DNA of 8,849 nucleotides from Campylobacterales bacterium (GCA_027080605.1 JALWRO010000152.1:1-8849), one strand, 5' to 3'; shown: positions 1-6,783, numbered from the stretch's first letter. Made by a program: numbers and translations. The notes: generated from the letters alone by a model not told the origin.

Positions 1-12
1 TTGATCTTATTT

Positions 13-18
13 TATAAT
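13..18 (+). promoter_or_regulatory. Possible -10 box for gspG
   Basis: A perfect TATAAT hexamer lies 59 bases before the gspG start codon, in a 77-base AT-rich leader with no other gene. There is no TG extension, and the position of a -35 box would fall outside the window. A second weaker candidate, TAAAAT at 45-50, lies closer to the gene. gspG could equally be transcribed from an upstream operon promoter, so this is only a candidate. Confidence 0.3.
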
Positions 19-77
19 CAGTATCTTAAATCAAACTAGTTTAATAAAATAGAAACTTTTATTAAAGGAAAAGCACT

Positions 78-497
78 ATGAGAAAAGCGTTTTCACTGAT
101 TGAAATCATGATTGTCATCATCATCCTCGGACTCTTAGCCGGTCTTGTCCTGCCCAATCTTCTGGGACAAAGCGAACAGGCGAAAAAGAAAATTGTCTGT
201 ATTCAGATGCACAGCATCAACGATGCATTGAAAAACTTCAAACTCCAGAACGGCACCTTTCCGACAACGGAAGAAGGTATCAAAGCACTCGTAGAAAATC
301 CTGATCCTGAAAAGTACAAAAGTTATCCCGACGGCGGTTTTCTGGACGGTAAAATCCCTGTCGATCCATGGAAAAATCCGTACATCTACATCAACAACGA
401 CGGCGATATCGACATGATCTCACTCGGTGCGGACGGTAAAGAGGGCGGTACCAAAGAGAATGCGGACATCTCTTTCAAAAAGAGCTGCCAGCGATAG
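78..497 (+). CDS. gspG: Type II secretion system major pseudopilin GspG
   Basis: This is the major pseudopilin of a type II secretion system. Such subunits are processed by the prepilin peptidase and polymerise into the periplasmic pseudopilus that pushes folded substrates through the outer-membrane secretin. The 139-residue product has a 4-residue leader, then Phe-Ser-Leu-Ile-Glu with the conserved Glu5 of the mature protein, then a hydrophobic helix (about residues 8-27). GspG signatures follow: FPTTEEGIKAL at 61-71, DPWKNPY at 96-102, and SLGADGKEGG at 115-124 with Asp130, which corresponds to the calcium-binding loop of the family. Length is normal. The start is supported by AAAGGA at 64-69, 8 bases upstream. 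The residue before the cleavage site is Ala rather than the usual Gly. Two cysteines (41 and 137) are present. It is the only secretion gene visible, so the rest of the system must lie to the left or elsewhere. It ends 7 bases from the convergent neighbour. Confidence 0.93.
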   Translation: MRKAFSLIEIMIVIIILGLLAGLVLPNLLGQSEQAKKKIVCIQMHSINDALKNFKLQNGTFPTTEEGIKALVENPDPEKYKSYPDGGFLDGKIPVDPWKNPYIYINNDGDIDMISLGADGKEGGTKENADISFKKSCQR

Positions 498-504
498 GTA
501 ACAT

Positions 505-1488
505 TTACAAACGGAAACGGCTGCGGATTTTATGCTGCAGCCCCTCTTCCCGGGTATAGACAAACAGATAATTATACCCCATCTGTTCAATCCCTTCTAA
601 AATATCTTCTTCACTTCTGTAATAGGTCGGATATTTGATCCCCTCCACTTTCGTCTTCGGCGGTACCATGACAATAGTCTTCGCCATCCAGTGACCGATA
701 TCGCTTGCATATTCGCGTGCTTCGAGAATATCTTCGAGATTGTCACTTAAAATAACCACTTTATCGTTTTTCATGACTTCCTGAACGGAGGGTTCCCCTT
801 CAAGAAAAATCGGTCTGAAATGACGGGTATAGGTCACTTTATCGATACTGTACGGCAACTCATACGCTTCACAGAATGCCACCGCACTGCGCAGATGATC
901 GATATGTAAAAAAGTCATCTCTTTATACTGGTAAATATATTTATGGATTTTAAACGTTGTCCGAAAGAGTGAATCGGCACTGACAATATGCCCGGGCGCT
1001 TTTTGATCATATACTTTTTTGTTTTTGCGTAACGCTTTCAGCATCGCTTCATCGGTACCCGCAAAGAGACGTTTCCCACTCTCCATGACAAGGGTAAACG
1101 CTTTTTTCCAATCCTGCGACAAAATGGCAATGTTACTCTTTTGCTTCAGTATCATTTTCAAAAATGTCATCTGTTTTTCATTCAGAAGCTCAAAGGAAGC
1201 ATCCTCTTCAGAAACGACATAGCCTGCCAGTGAAAAAGCCGCATGTTTGACATCTTCAACCTTAATTGCCGTCATATCGCCCCAAAGTTCTTCCCATGCC
1301 GCTTCCGCATACACTACCGCACCTGCACCGCGATGCACCGCCTCTTTCGCCTCTGCTTCATCGGAAATAAAACAGAGTTCTTCTCCCTCACACTCCTGTG
1401 CGTATACTGTCGCCCGAAATACCTCTTTACAGCTGCCTTCATGCGTTACTGTTCCGCCGATACATGCCTGAATCGTTTCAATCGTCAT
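505..1488 (-). CDS. Mur ligase N-terminal-domain-like protein, no ATP-binding loop (function unknown)
   Basis: The function is not securely recognised. The N-terminus from MTIETIQACIGG, with ECEGEELCFI, a run of acidic residues and HRGAGAVVY, follows the pattern of the MurE/MurF N-terminal domain (start motif, 'processed when large enough' loop, then a repeating A..GA.vvv strand). The middle and C-terminal parts show no GKT/GKS P-loop and none of the usual ligase signatures, so a normal Mur ligase reaction is not supported. At 327 residues it is shorter than a complete MurF (about 450-500). No signal peptide is seen, so it is likely cytoplasmic. I chose ATG at 1488 because homology-like sequence begins there and GGA lies 7 bases upstream. 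ATG at 1515 and TTG at 1533 are in-frame alternatives that add 9 and 15 residues (to 342) but have poor ribosome sites. It converges on gspG with 7 bases between stop codons and is divergent from the cytochrome at 1617. Some Campylobacterota proteins of this sort are loosely called peptidoglycan synthetase; I give that low weight. Confidence 0.6.
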   Translation of the reverse strand: MTIETIQACIGGTVTHEGSCKEVFRATVYAQECEGEELCFISDEAEAKEAVHRGAGAVVYAEAAWEELWGDMTAIKVEDVKHAAFSLAGYVVSEEDASFELLNEKQMTFLKMILKQKSNIAILSQDWKKAFTLVMESGKRLFAGTDEAMLKALRKNKKVYDQKAPGHIVSADSLFRTTFKIHKYIYQYKEMTFLHIDHLRSAVAFCEAYELPYSIDKVTYTRHFRPIFLEGEPSVQEVMKNDKVVILSDNLEDILEAREYASDIGHWMAKTIVMVPPKTKVEGIKYPTYYRSEEDILEGIEQMGYNYLFVYTREEGLQHKIRSRFRL

Positions 1489-1565
1489 TTTCTGTCCGTT
1501 TTTACTTTCTATCATACCAGATTTCTGTTTCAAAAATTAAGCATGGAGCATAGAAATAAGAAAAA

Positions 1566-1571
1566 ATTATA
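1566..1571 (-). promoter_or_regulatory. Possible -10 box for the Mur-like gene
   Basis: Read on the minus strand this is a perfect TATAAT. It has no TG extension and only a weak upstream match (TTCACT, 18-base spacer). Transcription would start near 1559, giving a leader of about 70 bases to the ATG at 1488 or about 26 to the TTG at 1533. It faces the plus-strand -10 at 1583-1588 with only 11 bases between them, so the two polymerases would compete for overlapping DNA. Confidence 0.35.
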
Positions 1572-1579
1572 CTTTAATA

Positions 1580-1588
1580 TGCTATTAT
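1580..1588 (+). promoter_or_regulatory. Extended -10 promoter of the first cytochrome gene
   Basis: The sequence TGCTATTAT is a TG-n extended -10 with five of six consensus bases. It is preceded by an A/T-rich tract (from 1555) and has no recognisable -35. A start near 1595 gives a leader of roughly 22 bases that contains the AAGGAG ribosome site at 1606-1611. Confidence 0.5.
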
Positions 1589-1616
1589 AAGTGAATAACA
1601 ACTATAAGGAGCGTAC

Positions 1617-2027
1617 ATGAAAATTATTCGAAAAAGTTTACTCGCATTTTCACTGACCGGAGTCGTCCTCACCAGCAGTGCATTCGGCTATTCACAGGAA
1701 GAGCGTATTAAAGATATGAGGGCGATGGAAGATGGCGTACAACAGATGCAAAAAGGATTTCTCTACAATAATCTTCAGGATATTCAGAAAGGTGCTGAAC
1801 TCTTAAAAAAGCATACTGCAAAAATTGAACCGCCGGTAGAAGGTGCCGATGAATTTAAACGAAGTTACGCTTACGATTTAACTAAAAGAGAAGCCAAAAA
1901 GATTATTAAACTTGCCGATGACTCAGTCAGCAAGTATAAGGATCACAGACCAAGACAGGCGATGAACAACTTCACAAAGATTCTCAAACAGTGTATGACC
2001 TGTCACGCCAGAATCAGGAAGTGGTAG
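1617..2027 (+). CDS. Exported class II-type cytochrome c (c'/c556-like), first paralogue
   Basis: This is a small periplasmic monohaem cytochrome c, probably an electron carrier or redox/ligand-binding protein. The 136-residue product has a Sec signal peptide (basic start, hydrophobic 8-19, cleavage near 24). Its only haem motif is CMTCH at 126-130, six residues from the C-terminus. A C-terminal CxxCH after a helical body of about 110 residues is the arrangement of class II cytochromes (c', c556). Conserved Arg-x-x-Asp-Met-x-x-Met near the mature N-terminus (30-37) could provide a Met sixth ligand as in c556-type proteins; this is inferred. AAGGAG at 1606-1611, 5 bases upstream, fixes the start. 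The protein is clearly paralogous to the cytochrome at 8024, sharing RI.DM..M, GF.YNN, EPP.E, F.KI...CM.CH.R.R.W. It appears monocistronic: a perfect hairpin starts 4 bases after the stop and the next gene is convergent. Confidence 0.85.
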   Translation: MKIIRKSLLAFSLTGVVLTSSAFGYSQEERIKDMRAMEDGVQQMQKGFLYNNLQDIQKGAELLKKHTAKIEPPVEGADEFKRSYAYDLTKREAKKIIKLADDSVSKYKDHRPRQAMNNFTKILKQCMTCHARIRKW

Positions 2028-2030
2028 GTA

Positions 2031-2061
2031 TCATGAAGAAGTGTTTTTCACTTCTTCATGA
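2031..2061. terminator. Perfect 13-bp hairpin between convergent genes (likely bidirectional terminator)
   Basis: Arms TCATGAAGAAGTG (2031-2043) and CACTTCTTCATGA (2049-2061) pair perfectly around a TTTTT loop. The hairpin fills the 40-base gap between the cytochrome stop (2025-2027) and the fadL stop (2068-2070), the right place for a shared terminator. No clean U-tract follows on either strand, so it may act as a transcript end or stability structure rather than a textbook intrinsic terminator. Confidence 0.55.
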
Positions 2062-2067
2062 ACTGCT

Positions 2068-3315
2068 TTAAAATTTAAACCGTAATGTTCCTGAAACAGA
2101 TGTTTGCTCGTTGGATGCTTCCAGTGCCGGTGTCATCTGTGTAGCCGCCTGACTCTCTGTTACTTTTGGAGCATACACAACCGCAAGATCGATGCCTGTA
2201 GTATTGGTTAACTCATACGATAAACCGGCAGTAATATGACTCTCCGTATAGGCAGGAAATCCAAGGGTATTGAAATAAGCGATGTTAAATGCCTGAAACG
2301 GTACGCCCGCCACACTTGCAGGTTTAAACGTTTTGTTGTTCAAAGGCGATTTGGCATAGTTGTAACCGGCTCTCAAAACCAGATCACCATTGACCTGATA
2401 CGATGCACCCAGTGCAATCACATCCTGATCATCCCATTGAAATGCATCGTATCCATCTGCATCTGACCAGAATATTCTGCGATAATCCAAAGAGACGGTA
2501 TAGCCGTAGTAGCTGTCACTGTAACCAATACCGATCCCCGCTTCCGCAGGCTGAGAGAGTTTCATATCTTCATAGACACCGTCATTATTGAAATCAAATA
2601 CATCTTCATAAGTCGTATCGATCTGTGTCTGATAGTAAGCTCCAAGCGTTAGTCCAGGCATTACATAGTAACCGATACCTACTTGCCCGCCAACGCCGTA
2701 ATCTTCACTGACACCGCCGCCGCGCTGTGCGTATCCCTGTGTAGGATCCATAGGATTGTTCGGCGTCAGCGCCGAGAGGTTCAACGCACCGTATGCAAGA
2801 CTTAAGCCCACACCCAGTCTCCAGTTTTCTACTTTGTAAGTGATACTCTGTACAAAACGCATATACTGCAACGATGTGCGCATATTTGCCAGACCTTTGT
2901 TCGGATCTTCGTTTCTGTAGTCGGCACCCATACCGGAAACACCGAACATACCTACCCCGTATGCAAGATCGTCGGTAATATGATCAGAATGTGAAACACT
3001 CGGGATAATGGAAAAATCTGCTTTGCTGCTTCCGGACTGACCGTTACCTGCCATCGGCATAGGACCCACTTTCGCTTTGACATCCGGCATGAAAGCCGTC
3101 GCGCCGAACGATGCGTTGAAACCTTTCATATCCACGATCCACGCCGGGTTTCTGAACACCGAATCCGTCCCGACACCAATACCGACACCGACACCACCCA
3201 TAGCACGTGACTGCGTACCGACACCGATCATATTGTCACCGTTGGTGGCATAGAGCATTGTTGCTGTCAGCAGTGATAAACCTGCTACCTTTGTCATTTT
3301 ACCTATAGTCTTCAT
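2068..3315 (-). CDS. OmpP1/FadL-family outer membrane transporter
   Basis: This is a predicted outer-membrane beta-barrel of the FadL/OmpP1/TodX family, which admits hydrophobic molecules such as long-chain fatty acids or aromatic hydrocarbons by lateral diffusion. The 415-residue protein has a signal peptide (hydrophobic 10-21, cleavage after Tyr-Ala near 23). The mature N-terminus has the family pattern: a Gly-rich stretch with RAMGG (37-41) and an NPA motif (56-58), corresponding to the hatch domain. The rest is alternating amphipathic strands rich in Tyr, Gly and Asp, ending in Phe as most outer-membrane barrels do. Length fits the family (about 400-450). The start is supported by AAGGAG (plus-strand 3320-3325) four bases upstream; the next Met (residue 7) would be too far from it. 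A strong extended -10 precedes the gene. The substrate cannot be read from sequence. In sulfur-oxidising relatives FadL-type pores have been suggested to admit elemental sulfur, which is only a possibility here. Confidence 0.9.
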   Translation of the reverse strand: MKTIGKMTKVAGLSLLTATMLYATNGDNMIGVGTQSRAMGGVGVGIGVGTDSVFRNPAWIVDMKGFNASFGATAFMPDVKAKVGPMPMAGNGQSGSSKADFSIIPSVSHSDHITDDLAYGVGMFGVSGMGADYRNEDPNKGLANMRTSLQYMRFVQSITYKVENWRLGVGLSLAYGALNLSALTPNNPMDPTQGYAQRGGGVSEDYGVGGQVGIGYYVMPGLTLGAYYQTQIDTTYEDVFDFNNDGVYEDMKLSQPAEAGIGIGYSDSYYGYTVSLDYRRIFWSDADGYDAFQWDDQDVIALGASYQVNGDLVLRAGYNYAKSPLNNKTFKPASVAGVPFQAFNIAYFNTLGFPAYTESHITAGLSYELTNTTGIDLAVVYAPKVTESQAATQMTPALEASNEQTSVSGTLRFKF

Positions 3316-3347
3316 TTTTCTCCTTTATAGCTATAAATATAAGTTAT

Positions 3348-3356
3348 ATTATAGCA
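3348..3356 (-). promoter_or_regulatory. Consensus extended -10 promoter of the fadL-family gene
   Basis: On the minus strand this reads TGCTATAAT, a full match to the TG-n-TATAAT extended -10. No convincing -35 lies upstream, as expected for this promoter class and for Campylobacterota. A start near 3341 gives a leader of about 26 bases carrying the AAGGAG ribosome site. It shows that the fadL-family gene can be transcribed independently of the large gene upstream. Confidence 0.65.
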
Positions 3357-3398
3357 GATAAATTCTGAAGAAATTATTATAAGATTTTTTTATATGAA

Positions 3399-3428
3399 TA
3401 CAGGGAATATCCGCAGATACACCCTGTA
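3399..3428 (-). terminator. Hairpin with UNCG-type tetraloop downstream of the DUF302-like gene
   Basis: On the minus-strand transcript, a 7-bp stem (UACAGGG with CCCUGUA), one U-U mismatch and a further 5-bp stem close on a C(UGCG)G loop, a member of the very stable UNCG tetraloop class. It starts 12 bases after the stop codon of the 1064-residue gene. What follows is UUCAUAUA then an A-run, not a U-tract, so it is either a non-canonical terminator or a 3' end protecting structure. Confidence 0.5.
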
Positions 3429-3440
3429 AGAAAAGTGAGA

Positions 3441-6400
3441 CTATTTGAAGAGTTTTTCGCAATCGTTTCGGATAGCATCCGGAATCGTAGCGATTTTCAT
3501 GAAGTTGGACATTTTCAGCATCGGATAATTGATCGAAAGATAATATTTCGGCTCCATAATTTTTGCAACTCCCTTCTCTATCCAAACAGGATACGGCAGC
3601 AGTGAAGCGTTATTTGTACCGATCTTTTTAATAAATTTGGACGTTCTTTTACCCAGTTTAACTCCGACGAGATAACTGTCATCGCCGATCTGCTGTACAA
3701 ATTGCAACGCTTTTCCACCGTTTTTCTTTTTCAGCTTCTCCAGCAACGCTTTGGAATTTGCACCCTTTGCGACGACAACCATATCTTTGTAGTAGGGCAT
3801 ACCTTCCATAAAACGGTATTTCGGCAAAAGTGTGAACTTCAGTTTATCTTTTGAATTTTTGAGACCTTTAAATGCACTGTTCAGTTTCTCCACCACTTTA
3901 CGCACTGTCTTGTCATCGTAATTGTCACCCATATAGGCTCTGGCAAAATAGAGAGGGTTGGTAATGGAGATCTGATTGTTCACTTTATCGACCAGCAGCC
4001 GCATCACCCCGGTAAACGCACTGTTTTTCTTTTTCGCCAGTGCAAGCAGATCATCGCTGGTAAATGTAATTGTCTTCAATGTACCTTTTTTGTTCACAGA
4101 CGAAATACCCAGTACTTTAAAGCCCGCTTGTTCAAGCTGGTGCTTCGCATTTTCCACATCGGTAAACGGTGCACGCAGATAGGCACTGACTCTGCCGCTT
4201 GCAGGCAGACCCGTCATACTCCCTTTATCATTTGACTGTTGTGTACTTTTCTTCTCTTTCAAACTCTCCGGATTGTAGTCAGGCGGTCTGCGCTCACTGA
4301 AAATAATTTTATGATTCGAAGGATCAAACTCTTTACTCGGCACATAATGAATATCCGATCCTCCAACTGTAATGACATTCAGCGCTTTGACCGGCGTCGG
4401 CGGTGTCGGCAGCTGTATTCTGTATCCATCTTTATGTTCAGCAGGTTCTGCCGTTTTCTGCTCTTTTTTCACTTCAGGCTTTGGCTTTTCAGTTTTCACA
4501 ACCGGTGCCTCCACTTTTTTAACCTTTTTCGGCTGAGACGGTACCGCAACTTCTTTCTTCTCGACCACAGGAGCGGAAGACTTGGTTGGTGCAGCAGCTG
4601 AAACCGCTTTTTTAGGCACAATAGCAAGCAGAGGATTGGTATTTTCAATCAACTGCGCCCCCATTTTGGTTGTCATGATCTCAGGTATTTCATGATCGAG
4701 CTTGTCGATAAACGCACTGCGCACTTTGTCGTTTATGCCCAGTGTACTTCGCCAGTTCGCCAGTTTCGGCATACCGACGACAATTTTATTGTCACCTTTT
4801 TTAATATACATATACATGGTACACGGTGCAAAAAGCCCTCCTTCAGGATGGCTTCCCTTCCCGTCAAAAATGGTATATGAAAACCTGAAGTGACAAAGCG
4901 AATAGGTCCAGAAAGCATCAAAACCGTCCAATGCACCTTCATCACCCTCTTTAAAGTTGTTAAAACCGGCAATAATATAATCTTTTGCTTCGAACGCACC
5001 TTCAAATTTTTCCTGAAATTCATCGATGATATCGTCAATGTCTCCCTCTCGTTTAAACGGAATCTGAAAGTTCATCATACGATCGGAGGCATACCCTTTT
5101 GCTTCCAGTGTAACCTCTTTCCCGCCAAGCTCTTTGCGTACAAAATCATCCAGTTGTGCAATAGATTTGGTATAGGCTTCACGTACTTTAGGATCGGTAA
5201 TACTCAGCATATCCAGGATGGCATTGGCAGTCAGGTGACCTACATGAGTCGTATCTTCATCGAGTTTTTTGAAAATCAGAAAATTAAACGGATTGAACCC
5301 TGCAAGACGCGGATCGATTGCAAACAGCGGTTTAACGGCTTTTTCGTTGGCAATCGACATGAAGCTGAGCACATCGAGGTTGGTACTGCCATACTTCTTT
5401 TTATATACATCATTTACACGTTTGTGCGGATCTGTCAGTTTAAAACCGATTTTGTTAATGGTCTTTTCGACAAACGTATTATATTTTTCTTCTATATTGC
5501 CTTTAAACAGGAACATTGTGGCGAGTTTTTTATCGGTGACAGCAATCTCTTTGGCAACTGCCGCAGATGCTTTGGCACCTGAAACAGCTTTTTGCCCGCC
5601 TGCAGTCTGCGTCACTGCCAGAGGATTGACGTTTTGTGTCTCTTTCGCACCCATTCCTTCCAGTATCTGCGGGATTTCATGATCAAGTTTATCCATAAAA
5701 TCAGTACGGACTTTGTCTTTGATATCCAATGCAACTTTGACATTTGCGAGTCTGGGCATGCCGATAATCAGCTTATCCGATCCTTTGGGAATAAACATAT
5801 ACATCGTACATGGTGCAAAAACACCTGCATCGGGACGCGCACCTTTCCCGTCAAAAACCGTACTGGAGTATTTCATGTGACACAGTGAGTAAGTCCAGAA
5901 AGCATCATAGTTTCCGTTAAGAACTGTCTCCTCTTCTTCATCGATAAAATTATGGAAACCGGCAATTACATAACTGTGCTGCGCAAATATATCTTCAAAA
6001 TTTTCCTCAAACTCATCTACAAAATCATCGATAAATTCCGGTCTGTCAAACTTCAGTTCAAAATTCATCATACGTTTTTTCGGAAGTTTGCTGTAATCCA
6101 GATAGTACATATTCTCTTTACCAAACGCATCGTCGAGCATTTTGTCCAGTTTCTCAAATGACTTCGTATATTCTTCCCGGACTGTCGGGTCTTCAATGCC
6201 GATAATATCCAGAATCGCTTCGGGTGTCATATGTCCGACGTGATAGTTTTCTTCATCAAGTTTTTTATATATCAGCATATTAAACGGATTAAAGCCAGCC
6301 AGACGCGGATCGATATTGAAAAGAGGCTTCACCACTCCGTCATTAACGACAGGCAGAAAACTCAGGATATCGAGATCTGTCGATCCGTAAAGCTTTTTAT

Positions 6401-6635
6401 AGACATCATTCACCCGTCTGTGCGGATCTGTCAGGTTATAACCGATCTCTTTCATTTTTACAGTGACAAAATCATTGAATTTCTTTTCTACATCCTTACC
6501 TTTAAGATGGTACAAACGAGCGAGATGATGGGATGTTGCCTTCTGCGGGGAATCGGCTTTTGCAAAAGCACCGGTAGCGGGGAGCATAAATATAGTCGCA
6601 AAGAGTACGACAAACTGAAAGATTTTTTTTGACAC
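3441..6635 (-). CDS. Large exported protein with tandem DUF302-like modules and a third C-terminal module
   Basis: A 1064-residue predicted periplasmic protein of unknown function. It has a signal peptide (hydrophobic 6-19, cleavage near 25). Two homologous modules follow, about 36-330 and 367-662, sharing TDPH.RVNDVYKK.YGST.LD.LSF, IDPRLAGFNPFN, a HVGH motif, FWTYSLCH, FAPCTMYM, the GMP.LAN stretch and DKLDHEIP. The second half of each (PCTMYM...GMP) fits the DUF302 pattern. Each has one Cys in SLCH (252, 581) and one in APCT (276, 605), candidates for a disulfide or a metal/ligand site. Next is a Lys/Pro/Val-rich linker (about 673-750), a short Tyr/Pro-rich stretch, then a third, different alpha/beta module (about 813-1064) with TNPLYFARAYM and GMPYYKDM. 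No CxxCH haem site or membrane anchor is present. The start codon is GTG, placed firmly by AAGGAGG at 6643-6649. It lies upstream of the fadL-family gene on the same strand but with a hairpin and promoter between. Confidence 0.85.
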   Translation of the reverse strand: MSKKIFQFVVLFATIFMLPATGAFAKADSPQKATSHHLARLYHLKGKDVEKKFNDFVTVKMKEIGYNLTDPHRRVNDVYKKLYGSTDLDILSFLPVVNDGVVKPLFNIDPRLAGFNPFNMLIYKKLDEENYHVGHMTPEAILDIIGIEDPTVREEYTKSFEKLDKMLDDAFGKENMYYLDYSKLPKKRMMNFELKFDRPEFIDDFVDEFEENFEDIFAQHSYVIAGFHNFIDEEEETVLNGNYDAFWTYSLCHMKYSSTVFDGKGARPDAGVFAPCTMYMFIPKGSDKLIIGMPRLANVKVALDIKDKVRTDFMDKLDHEIPQILEGMGAKETQNVNPLAVTQTAGGQKAVSGAKASAAVAKEIAVTDKKLATMFLFKGNIEEKYNTFVEKTINKIGFKLTDPHKRVNDVYKKKYGSTNLDVLSFMSIANEKAVKPLFAIDPRLAGFNPFNFLIFKKLDEDTTHVGHLTANAILDMLSITDPKVREAYTKSIAQLDDFVRKELGGKEVTLEAKGYASDRMMNFQIPFKREGDIDDIIDEFQEKFEGAFEAKDYIIAGFNNFKEGDEGALDGFDAFWTYSLCHFRFSYTIFDGKGSHPEGGLFAPCTMYMYIKKGDNKIVVGMPKLANWRSTLGINDKVRSAFIDKLDHEIPEIMTTKMGAQLIENTNPLLAIVPKKAVSAAAPTKSSAPVVEKKEVAVPSQPKKVKKVEAPVVKTEKPKPEVKKEQKTAEPAEHKDGYRIQLPTPPTPVKALNVITVGGSDIHYVPSKEFDPSNHKIIFSERRPPDYNPESLKEKKSTQQSNDKGSMTGLPASGRVSAYLRAPFTDVENAKHQLEQAGFKVLGISSVNKKGTLKTITFTSDDLLALAKKKNSAFTGVMRLLVDKVNNQISITNPLYFARAYMGDNYDDKTVRKVVEKLNSAFKGLKNSKDKLKFTLLPKYRFMEGMPYYKDMVVVAKGANSKALLEKLKKKNGGKALQFVQQIGDDSYLVGVKLGKRTSKFIKKIGTNNASLLPYPVWIEKGVAKIMEPKYYLSINYPMLKMSNFMKIATIPDAIRNDCEKLFK

Positions 6636-6642
6636 GAATACG

Positions 6643-6649
6643 CCTCCTT
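6643..6649 (-). promoter_or_regulatory. Strong ribosome binding site fixing a GTG start
   Basis: The minus strand reads AAGGAGG, a near-complete anti-Shine-Dalgarno match, 7 bases before the GTG codon at 6633-6635. It justifies the unusual start codon, which is followed at once by a typical signal peptide. The site lies just downstream of the 60-bp palindrome. Confidence 0.8.
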
Positions 6650-6655
6650 TTTGAT

Positions 6656-6715
6656 TAGACTTCTGATCATAACAATAATCTTTTATAAGAAATTATTATT
6701 ATCATCAAAAGTCTA
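6656..6715. repeat. 60-bp imperfect palindrome upstream of the DUF302-like gene
   Basis: Bases 6656-6685 are complementary to 6686-6715 at 25 of 30 positions. The outer arms start TAGACTT and end AAGTCTA. Inner segments TGAT/ATCA and an A/T-rich 11-base block (ATAACAATAAT against ATTATTATTAT) continue the symmetry to the centre. It fills most of the space between the ribosome site of the large gene and the terminator of the upstream gene, and it contains the likely -10 of the large gene. It could be an operator for a dimeric regulator, a cruciform-forming site, or a transcript hairpin if transcription enters from upstream. Confidence 0.7.
6666..6674 (-). promoter_or_regulatory. Candidate extended -10 promoter of the DUF302-like gene
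   Basis: On the minus strand this reads TGTTATGAT, a TG-n extended -10 with five of six consensus bases. A start near 6660 would give a leader of about 25 bases with the AAGGAGG site. It sits inside the left arm of the 60-bp palindrome, so any protein or structure bound there would affect initiation. Confidence 0.45.
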
Positions 6716-6722
6716 TAAACAG

Positions 6723-6759
6723 AAAAAGCCACTGTTAAATGAATAACAGCGGCTTTTTT
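6723..6759 (-). terminator. Intrinsic terminator of the 11-residue-repeat protein gene
   Basis: AAAAAGCC (6723-6730) pairs with GGCTTTTT (6751-6758), and after one mismatch CTGTT (6732-6736) pairs with AACAG (6745-6749), leaving an 8-base loop. Read on the minus strand, the hairpin ends in GGCUUUUUCU, a proper GC stem plus U-tract, 24 bases after the stop codon. It is symmetrical enough to work in both directions. It separates this gene from the downstream large gene, which therefore needs its own promoter. Confidence 0.85.
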
Positions 6760-6783
6760 GTAACTATTATAGTAGATTAATGA

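Noticed and set aside
1243..1590. Plus-strand open frames of 74 and 115 residues opposite the Mur-like gene
   Set aside because: They are antisense, lack ribosome sites and have no recognisable domain; the minus-strand frame is longer and covers them.
3349..3585. 78-residue minus-strand frame overlapping the 3' end of the large gene
   Set aside because: It overlaps the conserved C-terminal module in another frame and has no ribosome site or domain.
4386..4617. TonB-like reading of the Lys/Pro-rich linker in the large protein
   Set aside because: There is no N-terminal membrane anchor and no TonB C-terminal domain. The stretch is better explained as a flexible spacer between modules.
4890..5582. 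230-residue plus-strand open frame
   Set aside because: It lies antisense to the DUF302-like modules, has no ribosome site, and has low-complexity aromatic composition typical of an antisense shadow.
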